A stretch of DNA of 64,000 bases from an uncultured SAR116 cluster alpha proteobacterium (lineage in GTDB: Bacteria; Pseudomonadota; Alphaproteobacteria; Puniceispirillales; GCA-002684695), in assembly GCA_902539295.1 (NCBI GenBank), contig CACBIM010000002.1, positions 1 through 64,000 of the forward strand, in the 5' to 3' direction. The notes under the pieces are model-generated. The model did not search any database, was not told where the DNA came from, and worked only from the letters and a program-made list of their open reading frames with translations. The stretch's first letter is position 1. Every line of letters begins with the position of its first letter. Positions 7,731-16,925 of the stretch are shown one piece after another. Both the position numbers and the translations under genes were made by a program.

Positions 7731-9057
7731 TTTTTTAAGAGATTATGCTTACGAAATGTCAGAGCTTTCACAAGCTCTAACTGTTTTTGGAGCAATGGTA
7801 ATAGCTATTGCACTTGCTGTTCCTATACCAATAGCTGTATCAATTGGAACAGTCATCGGTTATTTTATGCTAGATCTTGATTTTGCTGGTATTGCAAACT
7901 CTATGTATACAGGTGTTGAGCCTTTCCCATTAATTACTGTTCCTTTATTTGTCTTTGCTGGTTCATTGATGGAACAGGGTGGTATGGCAAGAAGAATTGT
8001 TAATATGGCTGAATCACTTATCGGAAATGTTACTGGAAGTTTAGGCCTTGTTGCTGTTTTAGGTTGTGCATTTTTTGCTGCATTATCTGGATCTGGCCCT
8101 GCAACAACTGCTGCTATTGGAGCAGTGATGATACCTTCAATGATAAAAATGAGGTATGATCCTGCTTTCGGAGGAGCAATTGCGGCAGCAGGAGGCGCAT
8201 TGGGGAGCCTTATACCACCAAGCAATTTAATGATCATTTATGGTATTGTAGCTGAACAGTCTATTCCGAGACTATTTCTTGCTGGTTTCATACCTGGAAT
8301 ATTAGCTACAATGGTTCTTATGATTACCACCTACATAATCGCAAAAAGAAGAAATTATGTTGGCGATGGAATACCGTTTTCATGGCCGCGTGTAGGTGAT
8401 GCATTTTATCATGGGATTTGGGCATTAATTGCACCTATAATAATATTAGGCGGTATATATTCTGGAATATTTACACCAACAGAAGCTGCTTCAGTTGCTG
8501 TTGTATATGCGTTTATTATAGGCTGGTTTGCTTATAAAGAACTAACATTTGAGGGCATTGTTCATTGCTTGAAAGTAACTGCAATGATATCTGGCGCTGT
8601 ATTAATTATACTTGGTCCAGCAAAATCTTTTGGTGAATTAATGAGTTTAATGTCAGTGCCTGATCTCATTGAAGAGGGTTTAACAGGTATTACTGAAAAT
8701 GCTTTTTTGATGCTAATGATTATAGCGGTTATATTAATTATTACGGGCATGTTTATGGAGTCCATTGCTCAAATTATACTTCTAACTCCATTATTACTTC
8801 CGCTAGTCCAAAATCTTGGTGTGCATCCTATTGCTTTTGGAATAATTATGGTTATAGCCTGTGAAGTTGGATTTTTAACACCACCTGTTGGAGCAAACCT
8901 TTTTGTTGCTGCCCGAATAACCAATTTAGGTATTGATAGAATTTCTATTGCAGTTTTACCATTTGTATTTGCATATTTAGTAATACTAACTTTAATTGCA
9001 GCATTTCCAGATATCACAACAATTGTTCCAAATTTCTTTTATGGTAAGTTTGGCTAG
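7723..9057 (+). CDS. TRAP transporter large permease subunit (DctM family)
   Basis: A 444-residue, highly hydrophobic permease with about 12 membrane segments. DctM landmarks are ALSGSGPATTAAIGAVMIP, AAGGALGSLIPPSNLMIIYG and, in the second half, EVGFLTPPVGANLFVA. It forms the sodium-coupled translocation channel. I prefer the ATG at 7723, which has an AGAGG motif nine bases upstream and gives an ATGCTTGA overlap with the dctQ stop. An ATG at 7714 is possible but lacks spacing for a ribosome binding site. Confidence 0.88.
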   Translation: MLDFLRDYAYEMSELSQALTVFGAMVIAIALAVPIPIAVSIGTVIGYFMLDLDFAGIANSMYTGVEPFPLITVPLFVFAGSLMEQGGMARRIVNMAESLIGNVTGSLGLVAVLGCAFFAALSGSGPATTAAIGAVMIPSMIKMRYDPAFGGAIAAAGGALGSLIPPSNLMIIYGIVAEQSIPRLFLAGFIPGILATMVLMITTYIIAKRRNYVGDGIPFSWPRVGDAFYHGIWALIAPIIILGGIYSGIFTPTEAASVAVVYAFIIGWFAYKELTFEGIVHCLKVTAMISGAVLIILGPAKSFGELMSLMSVPDLIEEGLTGITENAFLMLMIIAVILIITGMFMESIAQIILLTPLLLPLVQNLGVHPIAFGIIMVIACEVGFLTPPVGANLFVAARITNLGIDRISIAVLPFVFAYLVILTLIAAFPDITTIVPNFFYGKFG

Positions 9058-9080
9058 TAAATATCTAGATTGAAGATAGC

Positions 9081-11411
9081 ATGAAAGATCTGCCAACTGG
9101 TAAAGAGGATTACACTAAAGATAACTTGTCAGGTGGTTTAGTAAGTTACCCCCTTAAAAATCCAATTAGTCCCCAAGACTTAGGGTCAGCATCGATAGAA
9201 CCCAAAGGAGAATTTGAGGCTGGAAGTTACCAAACCTTTAAATGGGTCTATACAGCAGGTAAATTTGGCATAGATGACTCTGGTTCAATTAGAATATGTT
9301 TTAGGTTTGCCAGTGATTTAGGAAAACCCCAATTTGCAGACCCACAAGCACCAAACTACACAACAATAAAAGCATCAAATAATGCAATTTTGAAGTATGA
9401 TTTTGATCCTAAGGGCAATGTTAGACCATGGGATAAAACTATCTATATTCGAATTGTTCAAGGATATTTGACTGAAGGGGAAACAATAACAGTAATATTC
9501 GGAGATAAGTCAAAAGGCTCTCCAGGAATAAGAGTACAAACATTTTGTGAAGAAAGCTTTGAGTTCCATTCCTTAATTGATCCTATCGCGACAAGATGTT
9601 ACCAGCCTGTTGAAAATCAACCTATAATTAAGATTGTACCTGGTAAACCATATAAATTTGTTGCTGTTGCACCAACATTAAAAAAAGTAAATGAAAATTT
9701 TTCAATTTATATAAAAGGTGAAGATATTTGGGGAAACCCATCAAATAAGTGTAATGAAATTTTTAATTTGAGTTCTAATATAAATGTGGAAGGCATGCCT
9801 AAACAATTAGAACTTTCTGAGGGACAATTCTTTATAAAAATTGATAATCTGAAAATTAATAAAAAAACCGAATGTGTGATCAACTTTATTAGCAAAGATA
9901 AAAAAATATCTTTTCAAACAAACCCAATAAAAGTAATGGACACCGAAATACTTCATTATTGGGGTGATTTGCATGGTCAATCAGAGGAAACTATCGGAAC
10001 AGGAAGTGCTGAAGAGTATTTTAATTTTGCAAAAAATCGTGCATTTTTAGATGTTTCAGGGCATCAGGGAAACGATTTCCAGATAACAAAGAAGTTTTGG
10101 AAAGAGTTGAATGAAATTACCAAAAAATATAATAAAAATAATGTTTTCATTACAATTCCAGGATATGAGTGGTCTGGAAATACTAGCCTAGGCGGTGACA
10201 GAAATGTTTTTTTTCCTGAAGAAGATAGAATAATAAGAAGATCTTCACATGCAATGATTGAAGATAGATCTGATATTGAAACAGATTGTACAACTGCAAA
10301 TGAGCTTTTTGAATCTTTAGAGAAAAATAATGAATTTGATACCTTGGTTTATGCTCATTGTGGAGGCAGGTATGCAGATATTAAATATGCACATGACGGT
10401 AGATTTGAAAAGTCAGTAGAAGTCCACTCAAGTTGGGGTACTTTTGAGTGGATAGTTCATGATGCATTTGAGGAAGGTTACAGAATAGGAATAGTAGGTA
10501 ACTCCGATGGCCATAAAGGAAGGCCTGGCGCAAGTTATCCAGGCTCTTCAATGTTTGGTGCGATTGGTGGCTTAACTTGTTTTCTCTCAAAAGAATTAAC
10601 TAGAGAGGGCATTATTGATGCAATAAAAAAACGACACCATTATGCTACAACTGGTGGGCCTAATGGCAGGATGTATATCAACTTGAAAGCAAATTTTAGT
10701 AGTGATGCTACTATTTTTCATAATGATCCAAAGTTATATAAAGGGAGTGGAAAAGTTTCAAAAGAGGCTATGATGGGAGATATTGTCCATCTTCCAAATG
10801 GTGATCTAAGCATTAGCATAAATATTGAAGCAGCAGCAGCAATTGAAAGATTAGATATATTTAATGGAAAAGATTTAGTTGAAACTTATAAACCATATTC
10901 TGAGAGTGAATTAGGAAATAGAATACGTATTATTTGGGAGGGTGCAGAGTATAGAGGTAGATTCAGGCAAGTAATTTGGGATGGTTATGCTAAGATTAAA
11001 AATAATAAAGTATTGTCAGCACAACCTATAAATTTTTTTAACCCTGATAAATCTCTCAATTTTTCTGCTAATGATGTTAGTTGGAAAGCCCTTACAACAG
11101 GAAACTTTGGAGGGTTTGATCTAATCATAGAAAATAATAATGAAGGTGAATTAGAGATTAATACCCCACTAATTCAAGAAAAATTAAATATTAAGGACAT
11201 AGGTTATCAAGACTGTATTTTTGAAAACAACGGGGTCCTTCCAAGATTTTTAAAAGTTTTTAGATTACCTCAAACAAATAAAAATACTACACTGAACATT
11301 AAAAGAAATATACGTTTAAAGAATACAGATGATAATCCAATTTTTATTCGTCTTACACAAGAAGATGGAACGCTTGCTTGGACAAGCCCAATTTATATTT
11401 ATAGAAATTGA
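9081..11411 (+). CDS. DUF3604-family PHP-like metallohydrolase
   Basis: A 776-residue protein. The first 280 residues look like beta-rich domains without obvious catalytic motifs. From about residue 292 it shows the DUF3604/PHP-type metal site: YWGDLHGQSEETIG, SGHQGNDFQ, YEWSG, AHCGGRYADI, EVHSSWGTFEW and GNSDGHKGRPG. These histidines and aspartates match a trinuclear-type metal centre. No signal peptide is evident. Relatives are often annotated only as DUF3604; phosphoester or related hydrolysis is inferred from the PHP fold. It sits 23 bases after the TRAP permease and just before a GMC oxidoreductase, so its substrate may be, or derive from, the imported compound. Confidence 0.7.
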   Translation: MKDLPTGKEDYTKDNLSGGLVSYPLKNPISPQDLGSASIEPKGEFEAGSYQTFKWVYTAGKFGIDDSGSIRICFRFASDLGKPQFADPQAPNYTTIKASNNAILKYDFDPKGNVRPWDKTIYIRIVQGYLTEGETITVIFGDKSKGSPGIRVQTFCEESFEFHSLIDPIATRCYQPVENQPIIKIVPGKPYKFVAVAPTLKKVNENFSIYIKGEDIWGNPSNKCNEIFNLSSNINVEGMPKQLELSEGQFFIKIDNLKINKKTECVINFISKDKKISFQTNPIKVMDTEILHYWGDLHGQSEETIGTGSAEEYFNFAKNRAFLDVSGHQGNDFQITKKFWKELNEITKKYNKNNVFITIPGYEWSGNTSLGGDRNVFFPEEDRIIRRSSHAMIEDRSDIETDCTTANELFESLEKNNEFDTLVYAHCGGRYADIKYAHDGRFEKSVEVHSSWGTFEWIVHDAFEEGYRIGIVGNSDGHKGRPGASYPGSSMFGAIGGLTCFLSKELTREGIIDAIKKRHHYATTGGPNGRMYINLKANFSSDATIFHNDPKLYKGSGKVSKEAMMGDIVHLPNGDLSISINIEAAAAIERLDIFNGKDLVETYKPYSESELGNRIRIIWEGAEYRGRFRQVIWDGYAKIKNNKVLSAQPINFFNPDKSLNFSANDVSWKALTTGNFGGFDLIIENNNEGELEINTPLIQEKLNIKDIGYQDCIFENNGVLPRFLKVFRLPQTNKNTTLNIKRNIRLKNTDDNPIFIRLTQEDGTLAWTSPIYIYRN

Positions 11412-11423
11412 ATATATTAAGTT

Positions 11424-13022
11424 ATGAGCAATGAATTTGACTATATAATTGTTGGTACTGGCTCAGCAGGATCGATTGTTGCGAACCGTTTGAGTGAAAA
11501 CAAAAATACAAAAGTTTTGGCTCTAGAGGCTGGTGGAAGTGACAATAACTTTTGGTTGAAAATACCTATTGGATATTACAGAGCTATTTTCGATGAGAGG
11601 TTTGCACGACAATTTAAAACAGAGCCAAGCGAGGGCTCAGGTGGCAGAAGTATAATTTGGCCAAGAGGACGTGTGTTAGGCGGCTCTAGTTCAATTAATG
11701 GACTTAATTTTATAAGAGGGCAAAAGGAAGACTTTGACGACTGGGAAAAGCTAGGAGCAAAAGGCTGGAATTATGATAATGTCCTCTCTTACTTTCGAAA
11801 ACTAGAAAATTATCAAGGCAAAGAAAGCCAGTATCATGGAAGCCTTGGAAACATGATTGTATCAGAGCTTAATAATAATAATCCTTCATGTCGTGCATGG
11901 GTAGAAGCTGCAAAAGAATTTGGTCTTCCAGCTAATGAAGATTTTAACGGTGAAACAACTTACGGTGTTGGATCCTATCAATTCTCATCAACTGGCAGAA
12001 TGAGGTATAGTTCAGCCACAGCTTTTTTAAAGCCCGCAATGAAAAGGTCAAACTTAACAGTTAGAACAAATGCACTAGTCAGCAAAGTTTTGTTTAATAA
12101 AAATAAAGCTACCGGTGTTGAATGGATCGAAAATAATGAAGTAAAAAAAGCATACGCAAATTGCGAAGTTATACTATCAGGTGGCTCTCTTCAGTCACCA
12201 CAAATTCTCCAACTATCAGGCATTGGTCCTGCTGAATTGTTAAAAAAACATGATATACCAATTATTTTTGATTCACCTGAAGTGGGCCAGAATCTGCAGG
12301 ATCATTATCAAGTAAGAGGTATAGTTAAATTGAAAAATAATAATGGGTCTGTAAATAATCAATCACGAAACCCTTTTAAAATTGCAGAGTGGGGCCTTCG
12401 TTGGCTTTTATTTGGATCTGGTCCTTTGACATGTGGAGCTGGACAAGTTGGAGGCGCAGCATATAGCAAATTTTCAAAGAAAGGACGGCCTGATTTACAA
12501 TTTAATGTAATGCCATTATCTGTTGATAAGCCTGGTGAACCTCTGCATAATTACCCTGGTTTTACTGCCTCAGTTTGGCAATGCCATCCTGAGTCGCGTG
12601 GCTCATTAAAAATTAAAAGTACTGACCCAAAAGAGCAAGCGGAGATAAGACCTGAATATCTCTCAACAAAACTTGATCAGAATGTAATAGTTGATGGAAT
12701 AAAAATGATAAGAAGTATATTTAATCAGCCATCTTTTAGAGACCTGTGGGACAAAGAAATGCTTCCAGGAGACAGTGTTAAATCAGATGAAGAAATTCTT
12801 CATTGGGCCAAGCACAATGGGGGTACTGTTTTTCATGCTGTTGGAACTTGCCGAATGGGAAATGATAGAAAATCCGTTGTTGATGAAGAACTAAATGTTA
12901 GAGGTGTAGAAAATTTAAGAGTTATAGATGCTTCTGTAATGCCTCAAGTTACATCAGCTAATACCAATGCGCCTTCTTTAATGATTGGTGAAAAAGGTGT
13001 TTCATTTATAACTAAAAATTAG
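11424..13022 (+). CDS. GMC-family FAD-dependent alcohol oxidoreductase
   Basis: A 532-residue glucose-methanol-choline oxidoreductase. The FAD-binding loop IIVGTGSAGSIVANRL begins at residue 8. The second signature is RGRVLGGSSSINGLNFIRG near residue 90. SGGSLQSPQILQLSGIGP is the GMC signature 2. The catalytic region contains FHAVGTCRMG and TSANTNAPSLMIGEKG, giving the histidine/asparagine pair. The overall look is choline-dehydrogenase-like. It oxidises a primary alcohol to an aldehyde. It is tightly packed between the DUF3604 and SDR genes and probably acts in the same catabolic route; the alcohol is unknown. Confidence 0.85.
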   Translation: MSNEFDYIIVGTGSAGSIVANRLSENKNTKVLALEAGGSDNNFWLKIPIGYYRAIFDERFARQFKTEPSEGSGGRSIIWPRGRVLGGSSSINGLNFIRGQKEDFDDWEKLGAKGWNYDNVLSYFRKLENYQGKESQYHGSLGNMIVSELNNNNPSCRAWVEAAKEFGLPANEDFNGETTYGVGSYQFSSTGRMRYSSATAFLKPAMKRSNLTVRTNALVSKVLFNKNKATGVEWIENNEVKKAYANCEVILSGGSLQSPQILQLSGIGPAELLKKHDIPIIFDSPEVGQNLQDHYQVRGIVKLKNNNGSVNNQSRNPFKIAEWGLRWLLFGSGPLTCGAGQVGGAAYSKFSKKGRPDLQFNVMPLSVDKPGEPLHNYPGFTASVWQCHPESRGSLKIKSTDPKEQAEIRPEYLSTKLDQNVIVDGIKMIRSIFNQPSFRDLWDKEMLPGDSVKSDEEILHWAKHNGGTVFHAVGTCRMGNDRKSVVDEELNVRGVENLRVIDASVMPQVTSANTNAPSLMIGEKGVSFITKN

Positions 13023-13053
13023 ATTTTATATATGCAACTTTATAGTCAATTAA

Positions 13054-13857
13054 ATGTTTAATAATCAAACTATTGTTATTACAGGTGGAGCTAGTGGTAT
13101 AGGATTAGAAGTTGCAAATGCTGTTGTCCAAAATAATGGGACAGCTCTTATTATAGACAATAATAATGAAACACTTGGGAAACTAAAAAGGGAAGATAAT
13201 TTTCATACTTTTCAAGCAGATGTAACTGATGAAAATCAATTAGAAAAAGTACTCTTGAAGTATGAAGATGAATTACCCAAAATATCAGGTTTAGTTTGTT
13301 CTGCAGGCAAGGCACCTATTCCAAAAAAAATTGAGGATACTTCTATTATTGAATGGAATGATATAATTCAAAGTCATTTAACTGGAACATTTATTTCTTG
13401 TAAAGTATTTGGCAGTTATATGGCTGTTAACTCTTATGGAGCAATTGTAAATATTTCTTCAGTAGTTGGATATAATTCTGGACCTGTTTTAGCATATGGT
13501 GCAGCAAAGGCTGGGGTTATTAATCTTACCTCAGCTTTATCAACTCAATGGGCCAAAGACAACGTTCGTGTAAATGCTGTTGCCCCGGGCTGGACTGATA
13601 CACCCTTGTTGAGACCTAAGGAAAGAAAAAATAAAAGAGACCTAACCCCAATATTAAATTCTGTTCCTCAAAATCGTCTTATGACAACAAAAGAAATTTC
13701 TGATGTAATATGTTTTCTACTTTCATCTAATTCTTCATCAATAACTGGAACAACAATAAAGTGTGATGGAGGAACTTTATCTGGTGCAGGTTGGTTTCCT
13801 TATGGTGGCTTCCCAAATAAAGAAAAAAATAGCACACCATACAACTTAGAGGAATAG
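13054..13857 (+). CDS. Short-chain dehydrogenase/reductase
   Basis: A 267-residue classical SDR. The cofactor motif is GGASGIGLE (residues 11-19) and the acidic residue in ALIIDN suggests NAD preference. The catalytic serine is in IVNISSVVG, the YxxxK is YGAAKAG (about residues 150-156), and VAPGWTDTPL is the substrate-loop start. It oxidises or reduces a hydroxyl/keto group. The next gene begins at the base immediately after its stop codon, so the two are probably co-translated. Substrate unknown. Confidence 0.85.
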   Translation: MFNNQTIVITGGASGIGLEVANAVVQNNGTALIIDNNNETLGKLKREDNFHTFQADVTDENQLEKVLLKYEDELPKISGLVCSAGKAPIPKKIEDTSIIEWNDIIQSHLTGTFISCKVFGSYMAVNSYGAIVNISSVVGYNSGPVLAYGAAKAGVINLTSALSTQWAKDNVRVNAVAPGWTDTPLLRPKERKNKRDLTPILNSVPQNRLMTTKEISDVICFLLSSNSSSITGTTIKCDGGTLSGAGWFPYGGFPNKEKNSTPYNLEE

Positions 13858-14742
13858 ATGCCAAATATTGCTTTCATAGGACTTGGAACAATGGGAAGCC
13901 CAATGGCCAAACGTCTAATTAATTCGGGATTTAAGTTAAGTATTTTTGACATCTCAAAAAACGCTTTATCAAAATTTGAAAAAGATAATGTTAAAATATC
14001 TTCATCTCCAAAAGAAGCGGCTATTGATGCGGATTTTTTAATAACAATGCTTCCTAAATCAAATGATGTTAAGGAGGCAATATTAGGACTTAATGGAGCT
14101 GTTCAATCTTTGAAAGAAAATTCTTTGGTGATTGAGATGAGTACAATTTACCCTTCAGTTACAAACAATATATTTGAAAAATTAAAATCAAAAAATATTC
14201 ATTTTATTGACGCTCCTGTGGGTAGAACACCTCGTGATGCGGCTTCTGGTGATTTATTGATAATTGCAGGTGGAGAAAAGAAAGATATTGATCATGCTAG
14301 ACCTGTTTTGAAAGTTTTGGGTAATGAAATTATTCATGTTGGAGATGTGTGTTCAGGTATAAAAATGAAATTAATTAATAATTACATGTCAATGGTTGGC
14401 ATGGTTATGACTGCTGAAACAATTCATTTTGCAAAAAGTTTGGGAATAGACCAATCAAAAGCCGTAAAAATACTGCAGGGCACTGCAGCAGGTAAAGGGC
14501 AAATAAATATTAACTTTCCTCAAAAAGTTTTATCAGGAGATATTACACCTGATTTTCCACTTAAGATGGGCTTGAAGGATATAAGCTTAGCTATACAACT
14601 TGGGGAAGAGAATAATTTGTCTTTGAACCTTGGAAGAATATCAAAAGAATATTACGCACTAGCAGAAAAATTTGGTCGACAGGATCACGATTGTACTGCT
14701 ATGTTACATCTAATTGAAGAAGTAACAAATTTAAAAAAATAA
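13858..14742 (+). CDS. 3-hydroxyisobutyrate dehydrogenase-family reductase
   Basis: A 294-residue beta-hydroxyacid dehydrogenase with Rossmann motif IAFIGLGTMGSPMAKRL, the IDAPVGRTPRDAASG substrate loop and the catalytic lysine in KMKLINNYMSMVG. It resembles 2-hydroxy-3-oxopropionate (tartronate semialdehyde) and 3-hydroxyisobutyrate dehydrogenases. Its ATG directly abuts the TAG of the preceding SDR. It is the last gene before a 110-base gap containing a TATAAT-like hexamer, so it probably ends the operon that starts at the TRAP genes. Confidence 0.85.
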   Translation: MPNIAFIGLGTMGSPMAKRLINSGFKLSIFDISKNALSKFEKDNVKISSSPKEAAIDADFLITMLPKSNDVKEAILGLNGAVQSLKENSLVIEMSTIYPSVTNNIFEKLKSKNIHFIDAPVGRTPRDAASGDLLIIAGGEKKDIDHARPVLKVLGNEIIHVGDVCSGIKMKLINNYMSMVGMVMTAETIHFAKSLGIDQSKAVKILQGTAAGKGQININFPQKVLSGDITPDFPLKMGLKDISLAIQLGEENNLSLNLGRISKEYYALAEKFGRQDHDCTAMLHLIEEVTNLKK

Positions 14743-14852
14743 TATTTCTTTTTTTATTCAAAAATAAACATTGCTTAGTTGAATACTGTTTAACTTATAA
14801 TAGTATTAATTTTAGCAAATTTGTAATTTAAAAGATCTAAATTGGGGGGAAA

Positions 14853-16160
14853 ATGTCTGAAGTTTATCTTAAAAAAGCAAAGAAAACACCTGAAACAGGC
14901 ACATCTGAAACAAGAAAAATTGTTGAAAGAATGTTAAGTGAAATTGAAATAGGTAAAGAAACAATAGCTAAAAAATATGCTTCAGATTTAGACGGATTTA
15001 ATGGAGATATTATTGTGTCTCAAGAGAGTATAGACAATGCCAGTAAAATGGTGCCTGAAAAATTAAAAGATGATATTAAATTTGCACATGAAAGAATTAA
15101 AAAATTTGCTGAAGCTCAAAAGCAATCTATTAATGAATTTGAAACTGAACTCTCGCCAGGCCTTTGGGCAGGACAGAAATTAATTCCAATACAAACAGCT
15201 GGATGCTATGTGCCAGGAGGAAGATATGCCCATGTAGCATCTGCTATCATGAGCATTACAACTGCGCGTGTAGCAGGCGTTGAGAATATAATTGCTTGTT
15301 CAGCCCCTAAAGGTGAAGATGGTCCTAATCCGGCAATACTATATACAATGAATTATTGCGGGGCTGATAAAATACTCGCTTTAGGTGGTGTACAAGCAAT
15401 TGCCTCTATGGCATTTGGTTTGTTTACTGATTTACCAGCTAAAATACTCGTAGGGCCTGGTAATAGATTTGTTGCTGAAGCCAAAAGAACTTTATTTGGA
15501 AAGGTTGGAATAGATCTTTTTGCAGGGCCAACAGAGATTGCAATTATTGCTGATGAAAGTGCTGATGCAGATATCGTTGCCGAAGATTTAGTAAGCCAAG
15601 CAGAACATGGCCCAGACTCACCTGCATGGTTGATTTCAACAAGTGAAAAATTAGCAAATGATGTAATATCAATTATGGATAAAAAAATTCAAAACTTACC
15701 TGAAACAAGCAAAAAAGCAGCAGAATTAGCTTGGAAAGATTACGGTGAGATTATTCTTTGTAATTCTGATGAGGAGGCAGCAAGGGTTTCTGACATTTAT
15801 GCTGCAGAACATTTAGAAGTTCATACCAGTAATAATGATTGGTTTTCCAAAAGATTAAAAAATTACGGCTCTCTTTTTGTTGGAGAAGAAACAACTGTAA
15901 CTTTTGGTGACAAGTGCTCTGGCACTAATCATATTTTACCTACAAAAGGAGCCGCGCATTACACTGGAGGATTATCAGTTCACAAATTTATGAAAATAGT
16001 TACAACTCAAAGAATGACGCGTGAAGCTAATAAATCAGTTGCACAAGTTGCTGCAAGAATTTCAAGATTAGAAGGGATGGAAGCCCACGCACGATCTGGA
16101 GATATTAGATTAAAAAAATACTTTCCTGATGAAAACTTTGATGTAAGTCCTGTAGAGTAA
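14853..16160 (+). CDS. hpsN: Sulfopropanediol 3-dehydrogenase-like (HisD family)
   Basis: A 435-residue histidinol-dehydrogenase-fold enzyme. Zinc and catalytic positions of the family are retained: SQAEHGPDSPA, AAEHLEVHT, GDKCSGTNHILPT and EGMEAHARSG. There are no other histidine-biosynthesis genes nearby. The TAGCYVPGGRYAHVASA and ALGGVQAIASMAFG segments fit what I recall of HpsN, which oxidises (R)-2,3-dihydroxypropane-1-sulfonate to (R)-3-sulfolactate with two NAD. Sulfo-lyase genes five positions or fewer downstream support that reading. A GGGGGG ribosome binding site precedes the ATG, and a TATAAT-like hexamer lies at 14796-14801. The alternative is a HisD paralog for another diol. Confidence 0.75.
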   Translation: MSEVYLKKAKKTPETGTSETRKIVERMLSEIEIGKETIAKKYASDLDGFNGDIIVSQESIDNASKMVPEKLKDDIKFAHERIKKFAEAQKQSINEFETELSPGLWAGQKLIPIQTAGCYVPGGRYAHVASAIMSITTARVAGVENIIACSAPKGEDGPNPAILYTMNYCGADKILALGGVQAIASMAFGLFTDLPAKILVGPGNRFVAEAKRTLFGKVGIDLFAGPTEIAIIADESADADIVAEDLVSQAEHGPDSPAWLISTSEKLANDVISIMDKKIQNLPETSKKAAELAWKDYGEIILCNSDEEAARVSDIYAAEHLEVHTSNNDWFSKRLKNYGSLFVGEETTVTFGDKCSGTNHILPTKGAAHYTGGLSVHKFMKIVTTQRMTREANKSVAQVAARISRLEGMEAHARSGDIRLKKYFPDENFDVSPVE

Positions 16161-16166
16161 TCACTA

Positions 16167-16925
16167 ATGAAAAATGAAAATTTATTTGATGTAAGTAAAA
16201 AGATTGTTTTCATAACTGGTGCCAGCAGTGGGATAGGACAGTCTGCGGCTACATGCTTAGCTAAAAATGGTGCTAAAGTGGTTGGAATTGCAAGAAGGGA
16301 AGATAAACTCAAACATTGGTGTGAAACTTGTGAAGGTGAAACTTCATATTATTTAGCAGATGTTTCTAAAAGAAAAAATATTAAAAATATAGTTTTGGAT
16401 ATTATCGATAAAGAAGGAGAGCCAGATATTTTAGTTAATGCTGCAGGAATAAATACAAGAGAGCATGCTGACGATGTTACCTTAGAAGGTTGGGACAAAA
16501 CTTTAGATTTAAATCTATCAACTCCCTTTTTCATGGCTCAATCTGTAATTGAAGGTATGAAGAAAAAAAATTGGGGACGAATAATAAATTATGCATCATT
16601 GGCTAGCAGAAGAGCACTTCCATCGAGCATCTCTTACGGTGCCTCTAAAGGCGGGATAGAGCAATTAACAAGAGCAATGGCAGAAGCATGGTCAAAATAT
16701 GGGATAAATACAAACGCAATAGCTCCTGGTTTTTTTCCCACTGAACTTACAGTTCCTGTATTTAACGATACAGAAAGAACCAAAAGAAATGCACAGCAAA
16801 CCTGCATAGGAAGAAATGGTAAACTAGAGGATTTAGATGGGCCTTTATTATTTTTGTGTTCAAGATCTTCAGATTATGTAACAGGGCAACTTTTATTTGT
16901 AGACGGAGGCTTTACAGCAAAATGA
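16167..16925 (+). CDS. Short-chain dehydrogenase, HpsO/HpsP-like by context
   Basis: A 252-residue classical SDR with cofactor loop GASSGIGQS (residues 18-26), NNAG equivalent VNAAGIN, catalytic serine in INYASLASRR and YGASKGG as the YxxxK. It starts six bases after the hpsN-like stop and its TGA overlaps the ATG of the alcohol dehydrogenase (ATGA). In known DHPS pathways, SDR or alcohol-type dehydrogenases HpsO and HpsP interconvert the two DHPS enantiomers via the 2-keto form. That role is an inference from neighbours, not from a diagnostic motif. Confidence 0.75.
   Translation: MKNENLFDVSKKIVFITGASSGIGQSAATCLAKNGAKVVGIARREDKLKHWCETCEGETSYYLADVSKRKNIKNIVLDIIDKEGEPDILVNAAGINTREHADDVTLEGWDKTLDLNLSTPFFMAQSVIEGMKKKNWGRIINYASLASRRALPSSISYGASKGGIEQLTRAMAEAWSKYGINTNAIAPGFFPTELTVPVFNDTERTKRNAQQTCIGRNGKLEDLDGPLLFLCSRSSDYVTGQLLFVDGGFTAK

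Noticed and set aside
14853-16160. Annotation as histidinol dehydrogenase of histidine biosynthesis
   Set aside because: No other his biosynthesis gene is near, a second HisD-like gene exists at 29956, and dehydrogenase and sulfo-lyase genes follow. A catabolic HisD paralog fits better.
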